Part shown: piece by piece, positions 26,284-35,523 of the stretch
Layout: every line of letters begins with the position of its first letter
How positions within the stretch are numbered: position 1 is the first letter of the stretch
Assembly: GCA_024707385.1 (NCBI GenBank)
Contig: JANPZW010000013.1
Coordinates: 505,465 to 569,464, forward strand
Reading direction: 5' to 3'
From: Cellvibrionaceae bacterium
Lineage (GTDB): Bacteria > Pseudomonadota > Gammaproteobacteria > Pseudomonadales > Cellvibrionaceae
DNA: 64,000 nucleotides
Notes under the pieces: model-generated
What the model was told of the DNA's origin: nothing
Databases searched by the model: none
Seen by the model: only the letters and a program-made list of their open reading frames with translations
Made by a program: the position numbers and the translations under genes

Positions 26284-28834
26284 CAACCCTCCCATACCGC
26301 GCGCACCAACTGTTGCGGGCCGACCCGGTGGTCGAAGTATTTGTCGCTCACCACGCTGCCGATCGTGGTCAGCAGGTGGTACAGACGACCCAGCACCTGA
26401 TCCAGCTCATCCCGCCGCCCGCTGTCATCGCCGGCGCGCGCCAGATCCACCAGGTGGCTCAGGCGCAACGTGGTGTTGGCTTCCAGCAGCGCGCGCTGCT
26501 CGGCCTGCAGCTCGCGGCTGGAAATGCCCACCTCCGGCAAGTTGGCGATATGGTCCTGCAATTGGCCGAACTGATAGAGCAACGAGCGCGGGTTGCTGGT
26601 GTCGATCAGGGTCAGCTCAAGCCCCTGGGCTATGTCCATCCGGCCGCGATAGCGACGCCGGTAGGTGATGATCACCTCCAGCACCTGCAACATGGCCAGC
26701 AGCATGGTGGCCTGTTCGCCGTCGGGAAGTTCGCGCACCAGCAGGGCGCGGATCAGGGTGATGATCTGCAGCCCGCGTTCGATGCGGCGGCCGATCTCCA
26801 TAAAGCGCCAGCCGACACCGCGGATCATGCTCTCCTGGGCTAGGCCGGACAGCGCCATCAGCGCCGTCACCAACGGATCCAGCGCCTCTTCGGGCGCGGA
26901 CATCAGGCCGCCTTCGAGGGCCTGATCCAGGCCCGTCATCACATCGCGCACATCGTTGATCACCCGCAGGGTGTCTGAGGACAGCAATTCCTTGGACTCC
27001 TCGGCGCAATTAAGCATGGCCTGCAGGCAGGATCTGACACTGCCGAGCCGACCGCCGTCCAATACCACCGCCAGCAGTTCCTTTTCCGGGTCGTCGAGCA
27101 GCTCGGGCTGCGCGGTGAAACCGGGGAAACTGGAGGTCACTTCCGTCACCGCGCGCAACAGCAGATGGCGGCAGTTGCGCGGCAGCATGTCGGCGCCATT
27201 GAGCATGACAAAGGTGGTGCGCAGAACCCGCAGGGATGCCTCGGCGCGCTCGGCGTAGCGACCGAGCCAGAAGAGATTTTCCACCACCCGACTGGGCAAG
27301 CCGACCGACTGCTGTTGCTGCGCCCGGCGCTCACCCAGCGGGACGTTTTCCACCGGTCGCTCCGGCTCCGACGCCACCACCCAGGTGTCTTTGTTGATGG
27401 AGCCCAGCTGGTTGGAGATCAAGGGTGAACCGAGGGTCAGGCCGACCCGGGTCAGACCACCGGGCATGATCAGGTAGGAGGATTCGCTCGCCACCGCAAA
27501 GGTGCGCAGAATCGCCGGCCGCGGCTGCAACTGGCCAGCGATCATGGTGGGCACGTGGGAGGGCACTATGCGCTCCTGGGCGACATACAGCTGCGGCTGC
27601 GCCTGGAGCTGCTGCACCAGCGCGGCGCGTTCGGCATTGCTCATTACCGCGTAGGTCTGGCTGCGCCCCATGCCGCGGAAAATGGGTTTGATGATCAACT
27701 GGTCGAGGTTGGCCAGCACATAGGCCAGATCTTTGCGCTCGCCGCACCAGTAGGTGGCCGCCGACTTCAGGCGCGGCTCGCGGCCGAGCAGGCGTTTGCT
27801 GATCTGCGGCAGATAGCGCAGCAGCACCGGATTTTCCAACACCCCGGCGCCGAGGGGGTTGGCGATGGCGACGCGGTTTTGCCGCGCCACCCCCAGGAGT
27901 CCGGGCACACCGAGTTGGGAGTCGCTTTTGAGTTCCAGCGGGTCGCAAAACCAGTCGTCGACGCGGCGCAGAATCACGTCCACCCGCATCAACCCTTCCA
28001 AAGATTTCATCCAGACAAAGCCGTTGCGCACCATCAGATCGCCGCTCTGTACCAGCGGATAACCCAGATAGTTGGCGAGATAGGCGTGTTCGAAGTGGGT
28101 TTCGTTGAGCGCTCCGGGCGTCAGCACCACCACCCGGGGTTCGTCCACATTGGGCGCGAGCTGGCTGAGTTTGGCGCGCAGGCGCTGGAAGAAATGCGCC
28201 AGCCGGTGCACGTGGCTGTCGCGAAACAGACTCGGCAGCACCCGCGACATGACCGTGCGGTTTTCCAGGGCGTAACCAGCGCCGCTGGGGGACTGGGCGC
28301 GATCGGCAAACACGCACATATCGCCGCTGGCGGTGCGCACCATATCCACCGAATGGATGATGAGATCGTGCTCGCCCTGCAGACGGATACCGGCGCAAGC
28401 GCGCAGAAAGCCGCCGTGGGCAAAGATCGCCTCCGGCGGAATTACACCGGTGCGGATCAGATCGCGCGGGCCGTAAAGGTCGCGCAACAGCAGATTGAAC
28501 AACTCCGCCCGCTCCAGCAGGCCGGATTCGATTTTCGCCCACTCGTCGCTGCCGATGACGAAGGGCACCAGATCAATTCCCAGGGGCGCATGGCGCCCTG
28601 GTTCTGGCTGTATACGTTGTAGGTGGCACCGTCGTCGCGCAGGATGCGGCGGGCCTTTTCATGGCGCTCCGCAAGACCAGCCGCACCCAGCGTGTTCACC
28701 CCGTCCAGCAAATAGCGCCACACCTCGCGGACGCTGCCGTCCGGGTTGCGGGATTCATCACGCACCGCAGCGGTCGCCGTCTGGGACTGGGTTTGGGAGC
28801 TGCGGCTGGAAAGGCCGGGAATCGAGTCTTGCAC
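26283..28834 (-). CDS. Circularly permuted ATP-grasp ligase fused to an alpha-E domain (one frameshift)
   Basis: The N-terminal two-thirds is a circularly permuted type 2 ATP-grasp domain with LENRTVMSRVLPSLF, VVVLTPGALNETHFEHAYLANYLGYPLV and YVLANLDQLIIKPIFRGMG; the last third (from about LPSRVVENLFWLGRYAERAEASLRVLR) is an all-helical alpha-E (DUF403) domain. The stop overlaps the transglutaminase start. The frame breaks near 28573: one extra base restores RPWELDLVPFVIGSD and a 850-residue protein. The start at 28834 is the most upstream ATG; the first 25 residues are uncertain. The second, unfused copy of this pair lies at 32437-34814. The product bond and substrate are unknown. Confidence 0.85.
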
Positions 28835-28862
28835 AACAAAGTCTGCCGATTGAATTGTTCAA

Positions 28863-28894
28863 AAGACCGTCAGATTGACGGTCCGTTTTTATTA
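28863..28894. terminator. Hairpin inside the ATP-grasp cluster, possible terminator or attenuator
   Basis: GACCGTCA and TGACGGTC (28865-28883) form a perfect 8-base stem with a three-base loop. A T-run follows on the plus strand (GTTTTTATT); on the minus strand, the direction of the cluster, only four T follow. It may reduce read-through from the transglutaminase-DUF2126 gene into the fusion gene. Confidence 0.55.
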
Positions 28895-28939
28895 TGGTGG
28901 CGCCATTTTTCACGTTTGCGCAAAAAATCGCCAGCGCCA

Positions 28940-31900
28940 TTATTCGAAAAGGCGACGCAGGTCGAGGGTGTGTGGAAATTCGGCACTTGCCTCTGCCGGC
29001 GGCGGCGTCATGGGGCGCGCTCCGTGATGGGGCTCGAACACCCGTTTGGCATCCACCCAGGGGCGCGGGGTGTAAGGGCCCTGGGTGTGGCCGATCTCGG
29101 TGAAACGGTTGACGCGGCGCGACTCCGCCTCGAATGCGTTCACTGGGAAGGTGTCGTAACTGCGCCCGCCGGGGTGCGACACGTAGTAGGTGCAGCCGCC
29201 GATGGAGCGGCCGTTCCAGGTGTCCACCAAGTCGAACACCAGGGGCGCGTGTATGCCGATGGTGGGATGCAGAGCCGAGGGCGGTTGCCACGCACGATAG
29301 CGCACACCGGCGACATATTCGCCGTGGCGGCCGGTCGCGCTTAGCGGCACCCGGCGACCATTGCAGACGACCATATAGCGGCTGTCGGTCAGGCCGTAGG
29401 CCTTGATCTGCACTCGCTCCACCGAGGAATCCACATAGCGCGCGGTACCAAAGCTGCCCACTTCCTCGCCCAACACATGCCAGGGCTCGATGGCCCAGCG
29501 CACTTCCAGGGTGATGTCGTCCAACTGCACCCGGCCGTAATGAGGGAAACGGAATTCCTCAAAGGGCAGCAGCCAGTCCAGATCGAATTCGATGCCATGT
29601 TCGTTCAAATCCTTCACCACCTCTTTCACATCCGACCAGATGTAATGCGGCAGCATAAAACGGTCGTGCAGCAGCGTGCCCCAGCGCACCAGAGGCTTGT
29701 GATAGGGCGTCTGCCAGAAGCGCGCCAGTAGGCTGCGCAGCAGCAGGGTCTGCACCAGTGCCATGCGCTCGTGGGGCGGCATTTCAAAACCGCGGAATTC
29801 CAGAATGCCCAGACGCCCGGTGCTGGAACCCGGTGCGTAGAGTTTATCGATGCAGAATTCGGCGCGATGGGTATTGCCTGTGACGTCGATCAGCAGGTTG
29901 CGCAGCAGCCGGTCCACCAGCCAGGGTTTATCCACCATGCCGTTGGGCATCTGCTGGAAGGCGACCTCAAGCTCATAGAGCATTTCATCGCGCCCTTCAT
30001 CCACCCGCGGCGCCTGGGAAGTGGGACCGATGAACATTCCGGAAAACAGGTAGGACAGGCTGGGGTGGTGCTGCCAGAAGGTGATGAAACTGCGCAGCAC
30101 ATCGGGTCGGCGCAGAAACGGGCTGTCCGCTGGCGTCGCTCCGCCCATGGTGACGTGGTTACCGCCGCCGGTGCCGGTGTGGCGGCCGTCGAGCATAAAC
30201 TTCTCCGTGCCGAGGCGGGACTGGCGCGCCTCGTCATAGAGTGCGGTGGTGGTTTCCACCAGATCGCGCCAGTTGTTGGCGGGGTGGATGTTCACCTCTA
30301 TGACGCCCGGATCCGGCGTCACCAACAGCTTGAGCAAACGCGGATCGCGCGGCGGCTCGTAACCTTCAAGCACTACCGGCAGATTCAGGTCGCTGGCAAC
30401 GGCCTCAATGCAGGCCACCAAATTGACGTAGTGCTCCAGATAAGTGAGGGGCGGCATAAAGATGTGGAGCCGACCGTCGCGCGGCTCCACACATAGACAG
30501 GTGCGCAGCACTTCCCAGTATTCCCGCAAAGTCTCTTTGACGCGGGTTTTCGTTTTCGGCTTGCCATCAGCATCCAGCGGCGGTGGTTGGCGCAGCCGCT
30601 CGGACCCGTCGCCCGCCTTCTGCAGCAGGTATGCTGGCGGTGTCATTGTCTGCGGCGCCGACAGGTCGTACTGGGTCACCAGCTCATTGCGTTTGGGCAG
30701 CGGTCCCAGGGGTTCGAGGGGATCGCGCTCCACGTCGATCTCGCGCAGGGTTTCCTCGACATAGGGCAGATCGTTCAACGGCAGGCGCAGCCCCATGGGC
30801 GAGTCGCCCGGAATCAACACCACCCGGCCGCGGCGCATCTGCCAATGGCTGCTGCACCAGTGGGAGGTAGTGAAATTCCACGCCAGAGGCAGCACATAGC
30901 CAGTGGGGGTATCGAGGCCCTGATCCAGTACTTTCGCCAGGCGGCGGCGCGCCAGGGAATCCTTGGCCTCGGCGATCTGGGCATCCAGATTGAGGGGCAG
31001 ACGCTGCTCCTGCAGCAGGTAGTGCAGGCCATCTTCGTAGGCGGGGTGGCTGAAGCTGTCGCGCAGCCCCAGGCGGCCGCACAGCTGTTTGGTGAAATTC
31101 TCCGCGTCGCTGATGGTGTGGTGATAATTCCGATCCACCCGCGCCAGGTATTTGGGGTTGAACCACATGGGCTCGCCGTCCTTGCGCCAGAACAGACCGA
31201 GTGCCCAGCGTGGAATCTCCTCTCCCGGATACCACTTGCCCTGGCCGTAATGCAGCAGGCCGTTGGGCGCGAAGCGGTCGCGCAGGCGCAACAGCAGATT
31301 CTTCGCCAGGCGCAGTTTGTCGGCGCCCAGGGCTTCGGTGTTCCACTGCGGCGACTCCATATCGTCGATGGAGACAAACGTCGGCTCGCCGCCCATGGTG
31401 AGGCGGGTGTCGTGTTTGAGCAGCAGGCGATCCACCTTGTCTCCCAGGGCAAGCACGTCGTCCCACTGATCCTCGGTATAGGGTTTGGTCACCCGCGGGT
31501 CTTCATGCACCCGCTCGACGGAGTTGCTGTAGGCGAAGGTCACTTCGCATTTGTCGGTAAAGCCGTTGATGGGCGCTGCGGACACTGGGTCCGGCGTGCA
31601 GGCGAGCGGGATATGGCCCTCGCTGGCGAACAGGCCCGAGGTGGGATCGAGCCCCACCCAACCGGCGCCGGGCAGATACACTTCGCACCAGGCGTGCAGA
31701 TCGGTGAAGTCCTCGGCGGTGCCCGAAGGCCCGTCGAGGGATTTCATGTCCGGCTTGAGTTGCACCAGATAACCCGAGGCAAAACGCGCCGCCAGGCCGA
31801 AGTGCCGGAGAATCTGCACCAGCAGCCACGCCGAATCGCGACAGGAGCCTTTGGCCAGCTGCAGCGTCTCCTCCGGGCTCTGCACCCCCGGCTCCATACG

Positions 31901-32380
31901 GATGGCATATTCGATCTCCTCCTGCAGACGCGAGTTGAAACTCACCAGAAAATCGATGGTGCGCATCTTCTTCAACTCTACCGACGCCAGCCAGCGGGTG
32001 AACAAAGGCCCGCCCTCAAGCTTTTCCAAGTAGGGCGCCAGCTCCTTGAGGGTCTGTTTGTCGTAATTGAAGGGGTAGTGTTCGGCGTATTCTTCAAGGA
32101 AAAAGTCGAACGGATTGATCACCGTCATATCGGCAATCACTTCCACCTCCACCGCCAGGCGTGTGGTTTTCTCCGGAAAGACCAAGCGCGCGAGGTAGTT
32201 GCCGAAGGCGTCCTGCTGCCAGTTGATGAAATGCTCCGCCGGCTGAACCTTCAAGCTGTAAGCGTGGATCGGCGTGCGCGAATGCGGCGCCGGCCGCAAC
32301 CGCACTGTATGCGGCGACAGAGCGACCGGCCGGTCGAAGTCGTAGTAGGTGTTGTGCCGTATGGCCACGCGTATGGTCAT
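28940..32380 (-). CDS. Large transglutaminase-fold protein with DUF2126
   Basis: An 1146-residue cytoplasmic protein. Residues 1-90 are the bacterial transglutaminase N-terminal domain (IRHNTYYDFDRPVALSPHTVRLRPAP), followed by the catalytic part with GSCRDSAWLLVQILRHFGLAARF (Cys180), TDLHAWCEVYLPGAGWVGLDPTSGLF (His229, Asp245). The remaining 800 residues are DUF2126, a conserved domain of unknown fold, with YGQGKWYPGEEIPRWALGLFWRKDG and HTGTGGGNHVTMGGATPADSPFLRRPDVLRS. DUF2126 may be related to glutamine synthetase/GCS-like amidoligases, but I state this as recollection, not proof. It lies between the alpha-E gene and the fused ATP-grasp gene. Confidence 0.9.
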   Translation of the reverse strand: MTIRVAIRHNTYYDFDRPVALSPHTVRLRPAPHSRTPIHAYSLKVQPAEHFINWQQDAFGNYLARLVFPEKTTRLAVEVEVIADMTVINPFDFFLEEYAEHYPFNYDKQTLKELAPYLEKLEGGPLFTRWLASVELKKMRTIDFLVSFNSRLQEEIEYAIRMEPGVQSPEETLQLAKGSCRDSAWLLVQILRHFGLAARFASGYLVQLKPDMKSLDGPSGTAEDFTDLHAWCEVYLPGAGWVGLDPTSGLFASEGHIPLACTPDPVSAAPINGFTDKCEVTFAYSNSVERVHEDPRVTKPYTEDQWDDVLALGDKVDRLLLKHDTRLTMGGEPTFVSIDDMESPQWNTEALGADKLRLAKNLLLRLRDRFAPNGLLHYGQGKWYPGEEIPRWALGLFWRKDGEPMWFNPKYLARVDRNYHHTISDAENFTKQLCGRLGLRDSFSHPAYEDGLHYLLQEQRLPLNLDAQIAEAKDSLARRRLAKVLDQGLDTPTGYVLPLAWNFTTSHWCSSHWQMRRGRVVLIPGDSPMGLRLPLNDLPYVEETLREIDVERDPLEPLGPLPKRNELVTQYDLSAPQTMTPPAYLLQKAGDGSERLRQPPPLDADGKPKTKTRVKETLREYWEVLRTCLCVEPRDGRLHIFMPPLTYLEHYVNLVACIEAVASDLNLPVVLEGYEPPRDPRLLKLLVTPDPGVIEVNIHPANNWRDLVETTTALYDEARQSRLGTEKFMLDGRHTGTGGGNHVTMGGATPADSPFLRRPDVLRSFITFWQHHPSLSYLFSGMFIGPTSQAPRVDEGRDEMLYELEVAFQQMPNGMVDKPWLVDRLLRNLLIDVTGNTHRAEFCIDKLYAPGSSTGRLGILEFRGFEMPPHERMALVQTLLLRSLLARFWQTPYHKPLVRWGTLLHDRFMLPHYIWSDVKEVVKDLNEHGIEFDLDWLLPFEEFRFPHYGRVQLDDITLEVRWAIEPWHVLGEEVGSFGTARYVDSSVERVQIKAYGLTDSRYMVVCNGRRVPLSATGRHGEYVAGVRYRAWQPPSALHPTIGIHAPLVFDLVDTWNGRSIGGCTYYVSHPGGRSYDTFPVNAFEAESRRVNRFTEIGHTQGPYTPRPWVDAKRVFEPHHGARPMTPPPAEASAEFPHTLDLRRLFE

Positions 32381-32436
32381 GGTGCTGGTGTCCTAGTGAG
32401 CGGCGCTTTGGCCGCTGAAGATGTCTTTTGCGCCGT

Positions 32437-33363
32437 TTAGTTAAACCACTGCTTCACAAACACCGCATGCAACTCTCCCAACTCCACCTGCAGATCATTC
32501 AGGTAGTCGCGCATGGGTTCGCCCAGATTGTCGTAATCGACGTTTTTGAAGACCCTGGTCTGGAACGATCTGATCGCCTTGCTCACCGGCTCGCAGCGGG
32601 GCAGCTTGGCAGCGGAGTCGGCGATGGCGTTGAGGCAGTGGGCGATGGTGCGGGGGAACTGCGGGTCCTCCAGCAGATAGTGAGCGACCTCCCTGCCCTG
32701 CACCGCCGCGCGCAGCTTGCGTCGGTAGGACTGCTCACCGCCCACCGAACGCAGCACGTTACCCCAGATGATCTGGCGGGCGTTGACGGCGGCCTCGTTG
32801 TTTTCCGTCTGCAAAATGGCGACGCAGCCGGCATCGAGCAGGCGGGTGGTCATGTCGGCGCGCTCCAGATTGCGCCCCAGGCGCAAAAAGTCCCAGGCTT
32901 CATCGTGGGTCATGGTGCCGTAGAGCAGGCCGTTGATGCGCTGACAGCCGCGGATGATACCGTCCAAACAGTCGTGGCGCTGGCCCCGGTTGAGGGCTTT
33001 GGAGCTGTTCTCGTTGACAAAAATCGACAGCTCGTTGATCAGCTCCCAAGCGTCGCCCGGCACTACGTCGCGGGTAGTGCGCACGTTCTCCCGCACCATA
33101 TTGAGAGAGCTGACCACCGACACCGGGTTGTTCTCATCGGCGAGGAGGAATTTCACCACGTTGCGCTCGTCCTGCACCTTGTAGCGCTCCATGAAGGAGT
33201 CCTCCAGGCTGCTCAGCCGCACCAGGTTGTACCACCCCAGATTCACCCCTTTGGGCAGGTCGAGCAGCAGATTGGTGTAGACGGCGACCAGGCGCGCGGT
33301 GTTCTCCACCCGTTCGATATAGCGGGCGGTCCAATAGACTCGTTCAGCAACTTTGGAAAGCAT
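32437..33363 (-). CDS. Alpha-E domain (DUF403) protein
   Basis: A 308-residue all-helical protein of the alpha-E family, with MLSKVAERVYWTARYIERVENTARLVAVYTNLLLDLP at the N-terminus and LGRNLERADMTTRLLDAG in the middle, the two signature helices. Alpha-E proteins nearly always occur with circularly permuted ATP-grasp enzymes. Its ATG overlaps the stop of the upstream ATP-grasp gene by four bases (ATGA), so translation is coupled. It is the free-standing counterpart of the alpha-E domain fused in the gene at 26283-28834. Whether it is catalytic or acts as a substrate scaffold is unknown. Confidence 0.9.
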   Translation of the reverse strand: MLSKVAERVYWTARYIERVENTARLVAVYTNLLLDLPKGVNLGWYNLVRLSSLEDSFMERYKVQDERNVVKFLLADENNPVSVVSSLNMVRENVRTTRDVVPGDAWELINELSIFVNENSSKALNRGQRHDCLDGIIRGCQRINGLLYGTMTHDEAWDFLRLGRNLERADMTTRLLDAGCVAILQTENNEAAVNARQIIWGNVLRSVGGEQSYRRKLRAAVQGREVAHYLLEDPQFPRTIAHCLNAIADSAAKLPRCEPVSKAIRSFQTRVFKNVDYDNLGEPMRDYLNDLQVELGELHAVFVKQWFN

Positions 33364-34814
33364 CAGTAGTTGACCTCCGTATCCACCACCCAGGTGTCTT
33401 TACTGCCGCCACCCTGGGATGAATTGACAACGAGAGAGCCTTTGCGCATGGCCACCCGTGTGAGACCGCCGGTGGTGACGTAGATATCGGACGACTGGAG
33501 GATAAACGGTCGCAGATCCAGGTGGCGCGGCTCCAGGCTGCTGCCAATCAGAGTCGGCGCGGTGGACAGGGCCAGGGTCGGCTGGGCGATGTAATTGCGC
33601 GGGTTGGCTTTGATCAGCTCGGCAAATTCCGCCCGCTCCTTTTTGGTCGCATGAGGGCCGATCATCATGCCGTAACCGCCGGATTCGTTGGCCGGTTTGA
33701 CCACCAACTTGTCCAGATTGGCCAGCACATATTCGCGCTGCTTATCGTCGAAGCACAGATAGGTCTCCACATTCGGCACTATCGGGTCCTGATCCAGGTA
33801 GTAGCGGATAATCTGCGGCACATAGGCGTACACCACCTTGTCGTCCGCCACCCCCGCCCCCGGCGCGTTGGCCAGGCCGACGTTGCCGGCGCGCCAGGCG
33901 CGCATCAGGCCGGGCACCCCCAGCGTGGAATCCGGGTTGAAGGCTTCGGGATCGAGAAACAGGTCATCGATGCGGCGGTAGATCACGTCCACCCGCTCCA
34001 GCCCGGCGACCGTCTTCATAAACACGCAGTCGTCCTGCACCACCAGGTCGCTGCCCTCCACCAATTCCGCCCCCATTTGTTGCGCCAGGAAAGCGTGCTC
34101 GAAATAGGCGGAGTTGTAGATGCCCGGCGTCAACACCACCACCACCGGCTGCTTGATCTTGCGCGGCGACAGGGAGGTGAGCATGTCGAAAAGCCGCTCG
34201 CAGTAATCATGGATCGGTTCTATATGGATTTTTTCAAACAGATCCGGCAACACCCGTTTGGTGATGGCGCGATTCTCCAACATGTAGGCCACACCGGATG
34301 GCACCCGCAGGTTGTCCTCCAGCACATAGAACTCCCCGTCCTTATCGCGCACCAAATCGGTGCCGCAGATATGGGCCCACACCCCAAAAGGAGGCGAAAC
34401 GCCGACGCACTCGGAGCGAAAATTCTTCGACTGTTTGATGATGTACTCGGGGACGACACCGTCTTTGAGGATTTTTTGTTCGTGATAGAGGTCATCGATG
34501 AACATATTGAGCGCCTGCAGGCGCTGTTTCAGCCCGGCGGCGGTTTTGTCCCACTGCTTCTTGGCGATGGTGCGTGGGATGATATCGAATGGCCAGGCGC
34601 GGTCGATATTGCCCTCCTCGGTGTACACGGTGAAGGTCACGCCCATCTCGCGGATGGTGGCTTCCGCGGCTTGGCGCCGCTGCTCGATCTCCTCATCGCG
34701 CAGCGACTTCAGATAGGTCACCAGCCTGCGCGCGGGTTTGCGGGGATTGCCAGTGCTGCTGAACAGTTCGTCGAAAAAATCGACCGGCGAGTAGTCGCTC
34801 CAGTTGATGCTCAT
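33363..34814 (-). CDS. Circularly permuted type 2 ATP-grasp ligase (unfused)
   Basis: A 483-residue protein, the first gene of the cluster. Residues 20-90 form the leading segment (VDFFDELFSSTGNPRKPARRLVTYL, VTFTVYTEEGNIDRAWPFDIIPRTI). The core holds MLENRAITKRVLPDLFEKIH, VVVVLTPGIYNSAYFEHAFLAQQMG and the nucleotide-binding KLVVKPANESGGYGMMIGP. I chose ATG 34814 because the family starts with the DFFDEL motif; the frame upstream is not conserved. This enzyme should form an amide bond at the expense of ATP. Together with the alpha-E gene it is the split version of the downstream fusion. Its substrate is unknown. Confidence 0.92.
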   Translation of the reverse strand: MSINWSDYSPVDFFDELFSSTGNPRKPARRLVTYLKSLRDEEIEQRRQAAEATIREMGVTFTVYTEEGNIDRAWPFDIIPRTIAKKQWDKTAAGLKQRLQALNMFIDDLYHEQKILKDGVVPEYIIKQSKNFRSECVGVSPPFGVWAHICGTDLVRDKDGEFYVLEDNLRVPSGVAYMLENRAITKRVLPDLFEKIHIEPIHDYCERLFDMLTSLSPRKIKQPVVVVLTPGIYNSAYFEHAFLAQQMGAELVEGSDLVVQDDCVFMKTVAGLERVDVIYRRIDDLFLDPEAFNPDSTLGVPGLMRAWRAGNVGLANAPGAGVADDKVVYAYVPQIIRYYLDQDPIVPNVETYLCFDDKQREYVLANLDKLVVKPANESGGYGMMIGPHATKKERAEFAELIKANPRNYIAQPTLALSTAPTLIGSSLEPRHLDLRPFILQSSDIYVTTGGLTRVAMRKGSLVVNSSQGGGSKDTWVVDTEVNY

Positions 34815-35140
34815 AAGTGAATTCCGCTTTTCGGGCTGACTATTTTCAGTGGGATAGCGTCGAAGGTTATGCCCCGGCGAGCTTGAGGATTCGGCATTGC
34901 AAGCGCCATTTCCGCCGAAGCATAAGAGCCGGGCAATCAGGTTTCGTGCCAACGCCTGCGCGCGTACGACACGCGGAAATCAGGCCACAACGGATTCCAC
35001 CTGAAGTTTACAAGCCACGACCCTGTGCTAACTTTAAGTATAGAAAAGTTGCCCCCGGACGCCTCCGCGGACAGCTCGCTGTAATGCAGATGTTGTGCTA
35101 CGCACGTTGTACTGCACCCGATGTATCGAGATACCTAATC
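34815..35140. other. Intergenic region upstream of the ATP-grasp cluster
   Basis: This stretch should hold the promoter for the leftward ATP-grasp cluster. No clear sigma-70 promoter or known operator is visible to me. The open frame across it on the plus strand has no ribosome site, no family and ordinary out-of-frame composition. Confidence 0.5.
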
Positions 35141-35464
35141 ATGCAGAGATATACCCGGCCCTCCGTTCTTCGCCGCCCCCTCAATTTCACCAGAACCAGC
35201 ACAACGCGAGTAACACCGCAGAACGCACAACGGTTGAACTGGAAGGCTGCGGCGCTCTGCGCGACACTGGCAGTGACGAGTGTGACGGCAGGATCAGGCC
35301 GGGAATCTGCACTGAAAGAAGATGGCATGGCCGCTCAAGGTCACGCCAAGCGTTACATGCGCATCAATGAATATTTGTTTCATGGAACCCAGAAAGGCAC
35401 AGCCATAGCCTTGCGGATTGAGGGCAGTAAAAGCGATTCCGGATTGGTCGATCGAAACGCCTGA
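35141..35464 (+). CDS. Possible small exported protein, 107 aa (doubtful)
   Basis: A 107-codon frame with a basic N-terminus, a hydrophobic patch ([20 protein letters not shown], about residues 34-54) that could be a late signal peptide, and a short polar tail ([24 protein letters not shown]). The ATG has no good ribosome site. No family recognised. It lies 59 bases before the chemoreceptor gene. It may be only a chance ORF in the long intergenic region. Confidence 0.3.
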   Translation: MQRYTRPSVLRRPLNFTRTSTTRVTPQNAQRLNWKAAALCATLAVTSVTAGSGRESALKEDGMAAQGHAKRYMRINEYLFHGTQKGTAIALRIEGSKSDSGLVDRNA

Positions 35465-35523
35465 GGACCTTTGAGTCAATCTCGCGCAACCATAAACATA
35501 AACCTATCCGGAGACGGCTCCGC

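Noticed and set aside
30587..32440. A 617-codon plus-strand ORF opposite the transglutaminase-DUF2126 gene
   Set aside because: It is antisense to a gene with intact catalytic motifs, is His/Gln/Arg-rich without domains, and comes from the mirrored G+C-rich codon pattern.
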